This document shows, one piece after another, positions 1-6,092 of a stretch of 32,723 bases of DNA. Every line of letters begins with the position of its first letter. Position 1 is the stretch's first letter. The notes below the pieces were generated by a model that worked only from the letters and a program-made list of their open reading frames with translations, was not told where the DNA came from and searched no databases. This DNA is from Bacteroidia bacterium (GTDB lineage Bacteria; Bacteroidota; Bacteroidia; JANWVE01): the NCBI GenBank assembly GCA_025056095.1, contig JANWVW010000008.1, positions 1-32,723 on the forward strand, in the 5' to 3' direction. Made by a program: the position numbers and the translations under genes.

Positions 1-1
1 C

Positions 2-325
2 TTACAAGCAATGCAGTACAAAGGTCGGTTAATAATTAAAACTGAGGTCAAGGAGAATGAGATTTTAGTTTCTATCAATGACAACGGACCAGGGATTCCT
101 GTTGAGATTCAGGATAAGATTTTTGAGCCATTTTTCACCACTAAAACTAAAGGGGAAGGTACAGGCTTAGGGTTAGATATTTGTAAAAAGATTATAGAAA
201 AGCATAATGGTAGAATGTACTTCACTTCTGAACCTGGAAATACTACTTTTTATGTATCCTTACCTATCAACCAAGCCACTGATGCTATAGAAGTGCATAA
301 AACCAGCAAAACTAGTGATGTATAA
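2..325 (+). CDS. Sensor histidine kinase, C-terminal ATPase domain (partial)
   Basis: The window opens inside this gene; the reading frame is open from base 2, reading LQAM before the first in-frame ATG at 11. The 108 visible residues are the end of a HATPase_c domain: the tail of an N box (LQAMQYKG), the G1 box (DNGPGIP), the F box (FEPFFTTK) and the G2 box (GEGTGLGLDICKKI). This is the ATP-binding fold that donates phosphate to the kinase's own histidine. A short tail (about 20 residues after the SLPI strand) closes the protein. The sensor and dimerisation parts lie outside the window, so the signal cannot be named, and no response regulator follows. A hairpin at 365-391 separates it from the convergent accB. 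Confidence 0.9.
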   Translation, partial: LQAMQYKGRLIIKTEVKENEILVSINDNGPGIPVEIQDKIFEPFFTTKTKGEGTGLGLDICKKIIEKHNGRMYFTSEPGNTTFYVSLPINQATDAIEVHKTSKTSDV

Positions 326-364
326 ACGCAGAGTAGAATTCACATATTAGCTTCAAATAAAGTA

Positions 365-391
365 AGCCTGTGTCTTAAATAAACACAGGCT
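365..391. terminator. Bidirectional hairpin between kinase and accB
   Basis: A perfect 9-bp stem (AGCCTGTGT, 365-373, with ACACAGGCT, 383-391) and a 9-base AT-rich loop sit between two convergent genes. The downstream T content is modest on both sides, so termination strength is uncertain, but location and symmetry fit a shared terminator. Confidence 0.6.
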
Positions 392-419
392 ATGCATGTT
401 ATTGTGTTACCAATCCAAT

Positions 420-923
420 TTAGTTTGTAGGTTCTATTAAAAACAAGGGCTGGTCATATTCTACGGGAGTAGCATTGTCTACCAATACTTTAACAATTTT
501 ACCATCTACATCTGATTCTATTTCATTAAAAATTTTCATAGCTTCAATCAAACAGAGTACTTTACCTTTGGTTACTATGTCCCCTACTTTAACAAAAGGT
601 TCTGCATCAGCTTTGGGAGCGCGGTAGAATGTACCTATCATCGGCGACCTGAAAGTAATAAGGTTTTTACTTTCTTCCTCTTGTGAAGTAGGTTTAGCTG
701 GTTTAGCATCCGTTTGCTGTGAGTTTTCCATGCTGGGTAGCTGATTTGAAGGGGATATTACTGGAGCAGTTACCACTTGTGGGGGAGTAGCTACAACTGT
801 GGGGGTTATTACTTCTTTCTCTTTGGAAATTTTTAGCACAAAATCCCCTTGCTTGATGCTCACAGCAGTTAAATTACTTTCATTGATAAGCTTGATTAGC
901 TCTTTTATCTCTTTGAATTCCAT
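420..923 (-). CDS. accB: Biotin carboxyl carrier protein of acetyl-CoA carboxylase
   Basis: This 167-residue protein carries the biotin of acetyl-CoA carboxylase, the first step of fatty acid synthesis. It has the usual layout: an N-terminal helical region (MEFKEIKELIKLINES), a Pro/Ala/Thr/Gln-rich flexible linker at about residues 35-85, and a C-terminal biotinyl domain with the biotinylation motif EAMKIFNEI, whose Lys is the attachment site. The domain end (VEYDQPLFLIEP) is typical. The accC gene that often follows accB is not here: the downstream neighbour is a convergent histidine kinase. A TAnnTTTG box lies about 43 bases upstream. Confidence 0.97.
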   Translation of the reverse strand: MEFKEIKELIKLINESNLTAVSIKQGDFVLKISKEKEVITPTVVATPPQVVTAPVISPSNQLPSMENSQQTDAKPAKPTSQEEESKNLITFRSPMIGTFYRAPKADAEPFVKVGDIVTKGKVLCLIEAMKIFNEIESDVDGKIVKVLVDNATPVEYDQPLFLIEPTN

Positions 924-966
924 TTTTGTAGTATAGTTTAGACTATTCTAATTTTACTTTTGATGG

Positions 967-974
967 CAAATATA
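967..974 (-). promoter_or_regulatory. -7 box for accB
   Basis: TATATTTG on the minus strand matches the Bacteroidota TAnnTTTG -7 element, giving a leader of about 40 bases. A TTG lies upstream at 991-993 but with a short spacer of 16, so the -33 box is doubtful. Confidence 0.5.
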
Positions 975-1015
975 GATAAAATCTTGATATCAAGCACCTG
1001 TTTTGATAAACTGTT

Positions 1016-1023
1016 TATTTTTG
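1016..1023 (+). promoter_or_regulatory. -7 box abutting the MazG-like gene
   Basis: TATTTTTG matches TAnnTTTG and ends 4 bases before the ATG at 1028, predicting a leaderless or almost leaderless mRNA. No convincing -33 box is seen at 19-21 bases. Confidence 0.5.
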
Positions 1024-1027
1024 TTTT

Positions 1028-1369
1028 ATGGACATTGAAACTTTGCAAAAAACTGTGGATAGCTGGATTAAATCGTATGGAGTAAGATATTACAATGAGC
1101 TAACAAATACTGCCCTTTTAATGGAAGAGGTAGGTGAGTTAGCAAGCTTGATGGCAAGAATTTACGGTGAGCAATCATTTAAGAACCCCGAGGAAGCCGC
1201 TCATGCTTCTGTGAATTTAGCAGATGAAATGGCGGATGTTCTTTTTGTATTAGTGTGTTTAGCCAATCAAACAGGTGTAAATCTCACCGAAGCTATACAA
1301 AAAAATCTGGATAAAAAAACTTTAAGAGATAAAGAGAGGCACAAGAATAACTTAAAGTTGAAAGGTTGA
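1028..1369 (+). CDS. MazG-like nucleotide pyrophosphohydrolase
   Basis: A 113-residue, single-domain, all-alpha NTP pyrophosphatase of the MazG/dUTPase-like superfamily. The metal-binding pattern is visible: EEVGEL in the first helix (EExxE) and DEMADVLF in the later helix (ExxD), which together bind Mg2+ for hydrolysis of nucleoside triphosphates to monophosphate and pyrophosphate. The length fits the short, one-domain group rather than the two-domain MazG of E. coli. The substrate cannot be told from sequence; removal of damaged or non-canonical nucleotides is usual. It stands alone, divergent from accB, and its end is followed by repeat copy A. Confidence 0.88.
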   Translation: MDIETLQKTVDSWIKSYGVRYYNELTNTALLMEEVGELASLMARIYGEQSFKNPEEAAHASVNLADEMADVLFVLVCLANQTGVNLTEAIQKNLDKKTLRDKERHKNNLKLKG

Positions 1370-1413
1370 GTTTATGTTTTTGTACCGAAAAAGATTAAGT
1401 TTTTAATTTTTTT

Positions 1414-1759
1414 GGGCGTGCCCTTGTGGGCGTTTCGCTGCGCTCATGCCCACAAGGTCGGCGTGCTTCGGGCTACGCTATCGCTTCGGTGCTTCGCTTC
1501 GCTACGCACTGGGCTAACGCCCACCCTTCGCATGCCTCACGCAAGGGATCTCTGAAACCATCGTTTCTTTGTTTCTTATGCCAAGTTTTAGCTTGTAAGT
1601 GATTGTACTTCAAGCTTAAACAAGGTAAAGACATAACTGCACAGGTCAACTGCGTGAGGGGCATGGAGCATGCCGTTAGGCAGTGCGAAGCGTTAGCGAA
1701 GTACCGAAGCGAAGCGCAGTGCGGAATGCCCCGACCCTTGCGCAGCAAGGGGCACGCCC
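1414..1759. repeat. Palindromic GC-rich repeat, copy A (long form)
   Basis: A GC-rich inverted-repeat element in AT-rich DNA. The left arm (1414-1543) starts GGGCGTGC, continues with a 10-bp stem hairpin (CCTTGTGGGC/GCCCACAAGG) and TCGG, and ends CCTCACGCA. The right arm (1651-1759) starts TGCGTGAG and ends CCGA, a 7-bp stem hairpin (CCCTTGC/GCAAGGG) and GCACGCCC. T7 precedes and A6 follows. About 107 AT-rich bases lie between the arms with no convincing gene. It lies between the convergent MazG-like gene and udk. Open frames read through it are by-products of the palindromes. It shares the 12-mer AAACAAGGTAAA (1618-1629) with the interior of the Rpn-carrying element (13649-13660). Confidence 0.9.
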
Positions 1760-1808
1760 AAAAAATCAAATTAAATTATACAAACTCAACAAAATTTTGT
1801 ACACTTAC

Positions 1809-2441
1809 TCACTTTGTAAACTCGTTATGTTGTTGAAGCAAATTACGTATATACAAAATGAGCATATCCGCAGCTTTGTTCATCTGTTTGTGGTTGGGAA
1901 TTATGATATCAGCATCATCTCTAAAAGGCTCTACATATCGTTTATACATTGGGGCTACATACTTGTTATATTCTTCCAAAACGTCTTCTAAGGTCCTACC
2001 TCTTTCTTTTTGGTCGCGAATAATTCTGCGTGTCAGGCGAACATATTCATGGGACTCAATGAATATCTTAAAATCTATCTGCCGAGCAATTTCAGGCTGA
2101 TAGTAAATAAAAAGTCCTTCCACGATGATAACAGGTGCAGGATGAACAGTAATAATCGATGGAACCTTGTTTGGATTATTGAAGGTATATTCTTTACGAG
2201 ATACGCTTTTTCCTTGTTTTAAGGCTTCAATATCAGCTGCTAGAGCGAGCAAATCCACAGATTGAGGGTGGTCAAAATTAACACTGCCATCAGGTTCTTT
2301 AATTTGTAGCTCATATTCTTTGTAGTAATTATCCTGTGAAATCAAACTAATCTGATGAGGTGAAAAAGCCTCTTCAATTCTATTGAGCAAATACGTTTTA
2401 CCTGATGCACTTCCCCCTGTAATTCCTATAAAATAGGGCAT
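1809..2441 (-). CDS. udk: Uridine kinase
   Basis: A 210-residue uridine/cytidine kinase that phosphorylates uridine and cytidine with ATP or GTP in pyrimidine salvage. The P-loop GGSASGKT is at the N terminus, followed by the substrate-loop motif SQDNYYK and the FDHPQSVD segment typical of Udk; RRIIRDQKERGR is the lid region and VEPFRDDADIIIPN the usual C-terminal strand. I place the start at the ATG reading MPYFIGITGG, since the longer frame needs a TTG. A TAnnTTTG box lies 8 bases before it. The window also holds a uracil phosphoribosyltransferase (28596-29525), so two pyrimidine salvage routes to UMP are present. Confidence 0.95.
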   Translation of the reverse strand: MPYFIGITGGSASGKTYLLNRIEEAFSPHQISLISQDNYYKEYELQIKEPDGSVNFDHPQSVDLLALAADIEALKQGKSVSRKEYTFNNPNKVPSIITVHPAPVIIVEGLFIYYQPEIARQIDFKIFIESHEYVRLTRRIIRDQKERGRTLEDVLEEYNKYVAPMYKRYVEPFRDDADIIIPNHKQMNKAADMLILYIRNLLQQHNEFTK

Positions 2442-2449
2442 AGTCAATA

Positions 2450-2457
2450 CAAAAATA
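2450..2457 (-). promoter_or_regulatory. -7 box for udk
   Basis: TATTTTTG on the minus strand, ending 8 bases before the udk ATG. No clear -33 element is seen. Confidence 0.45.
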
Positions 2458-2491
2458 GAAAATCTTTGCTGTAAGTAAATTGCTTATGGAG

Positions 2492-2522
2492 TTGTAATTT
2501 CAAAACTATAGAACTATTTTTG
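2492..2522 (+). promoter_or_regulatory. Promoter of the Nfu-type gene
   Basis: TTG (2492-2494), a 20-base spacer and TATTTTTG (2515-2522) match the Bacteroidota -33/-7 pattern. The predicted leader is about 35 bases. Confidence 0.65.
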
Positions 2523-2560
2523 CAAACAAATTGTATTATTTATACTGCTTCTAAATAGTT

Positions 2561-3100
2561 ATGGAACTGTATACTGAATATACGCCCAATCCAGATACCT
2601 TAAAATTTGTTTTAACAAAAGTGATTATGCCATTTGGTACAGCAGAATTTGCCGATGCTGAATCTGCTAAACGTTCGGGACTAGCCGCAGAGCTTTTTGC
2701 CATGAACTTTGTAACTCGCGTTTTTTTTGGAGCTAACTTCGTTACTGTTACTAAACGCCCTGAATTTGAATGGGATGCCATTATTCCGCATATTGGTGAG
2801 GTTATCCTGAAATATGTACAATCAGGCAAACCCATTGTAGAAAACGTAGAGAATATTGAAGAAGAAGATACAGATCCTGTTGTAAAAAAAATAAAAGAAA
2901 TTATAGAAACGCATATTCGCCCTGCGGTAGCTATGGATGGCGGAGATGTGATATTCAAAGGCTTCAAAGACGGAGTAGTACATTTACAAATGCAAGGATC
3001 TTGTCATGGATGCCCATCCTCTACTTTAACCTTAAAGGCAGGCATAGAAGGACTTTTGACCCGTATGATTCCCGAAGTCAAGGAAGTAGTACAAGTCTGA
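2561..3100 (+). CDS. NifU/Nfu-family Fe-S cluster carrier
   Basis: A 179-residue Nfu-type scaffold/carrier. Residues 1-85 form the Nfu N-terminal domain (YTPNPDTLKFV... and FFGANFVTVTK), and residues about 105-179 the NifU C-terminal domain, with MDGGDV and the CHGC motif (CxxC) that binds a bridging 4Fe-4S cluster between two subunits before delivery to apo-proteins. The domain order matches mitochondrial NFU1 and the Bacteroidota homologues. It has its own promoter and a strong terminator (3131-3172), so it is monocistronic. The Mrp/ApbC ATPase at 15866-16969 is a likely partner in the same cellular process. Confidence 0.93.
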   Translation: MELYTEYTPNPDTLKFVLTKVIMPFGTAEFADAESAKRSGLAAELFAMNFVTRVFFGANFVTVTKRPEFEWDAIIPHIGEVILKYVQSGKPIVENVENIEEEDTDPVVKKIKEIIETHIRPAVAMDGGDVIFKGFKDGVVHLQMQGSCHGCPSSTLTLKAGIEGLLTRMIPEVKEVVQV

Positions 3101-3130
3101 TAAATTTATTCATTGATTTACAGTAAGTTG

Positions 3131-3172
3131 TGTGCCAAAGTAAAATTTAGCTTTACTTTGGTACATTTTTTT
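3131..3172 (+). terminator. Intrinsic terminator after the Nfu-type gene
   Basis: A 10-bp perfect stem (CCAAAGTAAA, 3135-3144, with TTTACTTTGG, 3152-3161) can extend to 14 bp including one G-U pair, with a 7-base loop, and is followed by T7 at 3166-3172. Confidence 0.88.
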
Positions 3173-3174
3173 AT

Positions 3175-3182
3175 TAACTTTG
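3175..3182 (+). promoter_or_regulatory. -7 box for the 3207-3761 gene
   Basis: TAACTTTG lies directly after the terminator of the upstream gene and 24 bases before the chosen ATG. No -33 box is seen at the usual distance. Confidence 0.45.
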
Positions 3183-3206
3183 AGTTTAATTTGTGCAGTA
3201 GAGATT

Positions 3207-3761
3207 ATGAGGTATTTTATCATCACACTTTGGCTTGTATTTACGTGGAACTTACCTTGCTATGCTCAACCAGAAGTTTCTTTTGAAGAGAAGAAAAAAA
3301 TTGCTCAAAGTTATGGCTATATGCAAGATAAGGCAGAGAACATAGAAGCTATTTATCTAATCCATTTGTTGAGAGAAAACCCTTTACTTCCTCAAAGTAG
3401 AGATTTGAAACTCAAACTATTTGCTTGGATCCAGGATACTGATGATGTAGTTGTATATTACGATTCGCCAGAAGCCAAAGAAATAGAAATTTCTTCTTTT
3501 CAGTATAAAAAAGAACTCCTTCAGCAATACCTCAATGGATGCTGCATTTATGATCTCACTCATCCTGACAAAATTAAAGATCCAAGGGCAGACGTGGACA
3601 TGGGAATGAAATTTGTTTGCGAAGCATACGAAAAAATTATCTCTACTACTAACACACCTTCACATTACTATTTTGAAGCTCAATGCGAAAAGTATCTTGG
3701 ACGCAGAACTGCAAAAGGTATTGCAGAAGCTAAAAGTAAAAAAAATACTGAAAAAAAATAA
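3207..3761 (+). CDS. Secreted protein of unknown function
   Basis: I do not recognise this 184-residue protein. The first 21 residues (MRYFIITLWLVFTWNLPCYAQ) form a clear signal peptide with an Ala-x-Gln type cleavage site; an earlier TTG start at 3180 would put charged residues ahead of it and overlap the promoter box. The mature part is mainly helical and charged (SFEEKKKIAQSYGYMQDKAENIEAIYL), with three cysteines in the second half (two adjacent, in NGCCIYD) and a Lys-rich tail (AKSKKNTEKK). It converges on the asparaginase gene with a 7-base gap, and no terminator separates the two. A periplasmic or exported location is the only safe inference. Confidence 0.8.
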   Translation: MRYFIITLWLVFTWNLPCYAQPEVSFEEKKKIAQSYGYMQDKAENIEAIYLIHLLRENPLLPQSRDLKLKLFAWIQDTDDVVVYYDSPEAKEIEISSFQYKKELLQQYLNGCCIYDLTHPDKIKDPRADVDMGMKFVCEAYEKIISTTNTPSHYYFEAQCEKYLGRRTAKGIAEAKSKKNTEKK

Positions 3762-3768
3762 TAAATTG

Positions 3769-4788
3769 TTATACTGTTATTTCTCCTCTTATACTACGAG
3801 CTAAAAAGTTTTTTGCTTCCTCACTTCTATACTTTCCTAAAATATACATCAATTTGCAAAGTGCTGCTTCGGGAGTAATATCTAAACCTGAAATTGCTCC
3901 TGCTTTGAGCAAAGGCAAGCTGGTTTCATACTTTCCTAATTGAACACTTCCACTGATGCACTGTGTTAGAACATATAAAATAATTCCTTTTTGAGTTATT
4001 TTTTCAAGTACTTCTTGATATTTTTCAAAGTTCATCATATTTCCCATGCCAAAAACTTGTATGATATAAGCCTTAACACTGGGATTAGAAAGGGAATATT
4101 CAAGCTGTGCAGCAGACATACCCGGAAATATACTAACCCAACCTATATGAGTATCTAACTGTGTAAAAATGTTTAGCGTATTTTTAGGTTCGTAGCAAAA
4201 AAAATTGTACTTATATTGTAACGTTACTCCTACCTCTACCAAAGGTGGATAATTGGGTGATTCAAAAGCATTAAATTTTTCAGTGTGTAGTTTTCTTGCT
4301 CTGTTACCTCGCAAGAGTGTGTTTCCAAAATAAATGCAAACTTCACTAATATTCGGCATTCCTTTTTTGTACGCAGATGCTAATTCTACTGCGGTAATGA
4401 AGTTTTCACGTGCATCGGTGCGTAAAATATTCATAGGCAACTGTGAACCTGTAAGTATCACAGGCTTGGTCAGATCCTCTAACATAAAGGAAAGTGCGGA
4501 TGCAGTATAAGCCATTGTGTCTGTACCGTGCAAGATTACAAAACCATCAAACTCACTGAATCTGTTTTGAATAATTTGTGCAAAGGTAGCCCAATGTTCA
4601 GGTTGAATATTAGAAGAGTCCAAAGCGGGAGCGCAGGCTACACAAAAATCTAGTTCGCAGTCTAAACGCTGTAATTCAGGAATTTGACTAAGAATAGTAT
4701 TCAGGTCATAGGGAACTAGAGTACCATCACTATTTTTTATCATTCCGATAGTTCCGCCTGTGTAAATGATTAAAACTTTACTTTTCAT
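3769..4788 (-). CDS. ansA: Type I L-asparaginase
   Basis: A 339-residue asparaginase, hydrolysing L-asparagine to aspartate and ammonia. Both catalytic threonine motifs are present: TGGTIGM near the N terminus and HGTDTM near residue 90, with ILTGSQLP and the NTLLRGNRARK segment typical of the cytoplasmic type I (AnsA) group. There is no signal peptide, so it should act in the cytoplasm. Its ATG overlaps the TGA of the upstream lipoprotein gene by 4 bases (ATGA at 4785-4788), which suggests translational coupling; the pairing with an envelope lipoprotein has no obvious functional reason. An asparagine synthetase lies about 25 kb away in the window. Confidence 0.95.
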   Translation of the reverse strand: MKSKVLIIYTGGTIGMIKNSDGTLVPYDLNTILSQIPELQRLDCELDFCVACAPALDSSNIQPEHWATFAQIIQNRFSEFDGFVILHGTDTMAYTASALSFMLEDLTKPVILTGSQLPMNILRTDARENFITAVELASAYKKGMPNISEVCIYFGNTLLRGNRARKLHTEKFNAFESPNYPPLVEVGVTLQYKYNFFCYEPKNTLNIFTQLDTHIGWVSIFPGMSAAQLEYSLSNPSVKAYIIQVFGMGNMMNFEKYQEVLEKITQKGIILYVLTQCISGSVQLGKYETSLPLLKAGAISGLDITPEAALCKLMYILGKYRSEEAKNFLARSIRGEITV

Positions 4789-5504
4789 GGAAGTTCTTGC
4801 AGTAACTGAACAGTGTGGCGAATATACACAGGTTTAGGAACTTGGTCATTGTTATATTCTACAAGTTTGATTTCTTTGGCTATTTTACCGATATGTTTTA
4901 CGTAGATAGCTTGTGAATAATCTAAACCTGCGATGTTATCCTTGTTAGACTCTAATACTCGCATGCCTGAATATATACCTGCGGGGGTATTTACAAGAGT
5001 GTCTAAAGTTGTAATACGGTACATTTTTTTTCCCAAGATGTTATAGGCGTTTCCATCCCAAGATGCACCAGAAACGAAGGGCGTTTTAAGTATTATATAT
5101 CTGATATTTTCCAAAGTACGCTCTACTACATTTTTATCTTGATAGTCATAGCCTACTCGTATGCTATCAAAAATAGAGTAGAAATCTTTGGCAGTGTGTC
5201 CGGTGGGGCTATCTATAAAAACATATTCATTTTCAAATCTACGTATAGGTCTGTTCTTGGCATCTTTCTGTATTTCGCGAAAAGTTTCTATTAAATAGTA
5301 TCTAAAAACCGTCAGTACTGCTGGGGCAAAACCTTCTGTAATACTATCCACTACGTAGTACTTGTAAGTTTTATTTTCAGATATCGGATAGTACACGTAC
5401 GTAGAAACTAATCCAGGATTGTCTATTTTTTTATTACAACTTAAAAAAAATACAATACATAATATCACAAGAGCAAAAACTGGATTAAAATAGCGGTTGT
5501 ACAT
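4785..5504 (-). CDS. Hypothetical lipoprotein
   Basis: A 239-residue protein with a type II signal peptide: MYNRYFNPVFALVILCIVF followed by the lipobox FLSC with Cys near residue 23 and NKK just after. It is therefore predicted to be anchored by lipid in the envelope. The rest is beta-rich with many aromatic residues (YVYYPISENKTYKYYVVDS at the mature N terminus) and resembles small Bacteroidota outer-membrane lipoproteins of unknown role; I recognise no enzyme motif. The gene follows 5511-6050 after 6 bases and is overlapped by ansA, so the three form a likely operon. Confidence 0.8.
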   Translation of the reverse strand: MYNRYFNPVFALVILCIVFFLSCNKKIDNPGLVSTYVYYPISENKTYKYYVVDSITEGFAPAVLTVFRYYLIETFREIQKDAKNRPIRRFENEYVFIDSPTGHTAKDFYSIFDSIRVGYDYQDKNVVERTLENIRYIILKTPFVSGASWDGNAYNILGKKMYRITTLDTLVNTPAGIYSGMRVLESNKDNIAGLDYSQAIYVKHIGKIAKEIKLVEYNNDQVPKPVYIRHTVQLLQELP

Positions 5505-5510
5505 AGGATT

Positions 5511-6050
5511 TTACCAATCTGACATACTGGCGTGCATGTTCGGAGAATAAATGACAAAATAAGAGCGAATAGTATTGTTAGTACGTACGAATTCGTCGGT
5601 AAAAATAGATTTATCTTTCCATTCATTTTTGTAATATTCTATATAATTGCCATTTTTATCTTGAAAAGTGTATCGAGTTTGTGTATAGAGCCTTGATCCT
5701 GTGTAAATATTTTCTTTTTTTATTTCTGAACCATAAATGGACTGTAAGTATCCTAATATAGCATCAGCGTCGCCTTCTTTATCTTCGCGAAGAGTAACTT
5801 TGACTTTGACAAGCTTATTATCTTTGTAAAAGTACAGTATATTATGTAACCTAACTCCATTGATAAATTTAGGGTCTTTTCTATCTTCATAGCCATCATA
5901 GGATGCTATGCCATCACTTTCAGTTTCAGAATACTCTCTATTAGGTAAAGCGGAAACAGAACTACCCCACACTTTTCCCCTGAAAGCTTCCTGAGCATAC
6001 ATAGATAACAAAAAAGCACACTTAATAGCTAGTACAAGCCATACCTTCAT
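5511..6050 (-). CDS. Secreted protein of unknown function
   Basis: A 179-residue protein with a signal peptide, MKVWLVLAIKCAFLLSMYAQ, cleaved after Ala or Gln. The mature part contains FRGKVWGSSVSALPNRE, reminiscent of small periplasmic proteins that open with FRG.xWG.s, and a middle strand region rich in Tyr (LHNILYFYKDNKLVKVKVTL). The function is unknown. The start at 6050 is chosen because the upstream codons of the longer frame are themselves the TAnnTTTG promoter box. It heads the group lipoprotein-ansA, 42 bases after the PorE-like gene. Confidence 0.78.
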   Translation of the reverse strand: MKVWLVLAIKCAFLLSMYAQEAFRGKVWGSSVSALPNREYSETESDGIASYDGYEDRKDPKFINGVRLHNILYFYKDNKLVKVKVTLREDKEGDADAILGYLQSIYGSEIKKENIYTGSRLYTQTRYTFQDKNGNYIEYYKNEWKDKSIFTDEFVRTNNTIRSYFVIYSPNMHASMSDW

Positions 6051-6054
6051 ACTA

Positions 6055-6062
6055 CAAATATA
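6055..6062 (-). promoter_or_regulatory. -7 box abutting the 5511-6050 gene
   Basis: TATATTTG on the minus strand ends 4 bases before the ATG, between the stop of the PorE-like gene and this start. A leaderless mRNA is predicted; no -33 box is obvious. Confidence 0.5.
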
Positions 6063-6092
6063 CAAAAAAAGCGAATAGAATGTATGTGTTTT

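Noticed and set aside
1473-1836. Open frames of 77-102 codons on both strands across repeat copy A
   Set aside because: They read through the palindromic GC-rich arms, have no family likeness and are present only because the repeat lacks stops.
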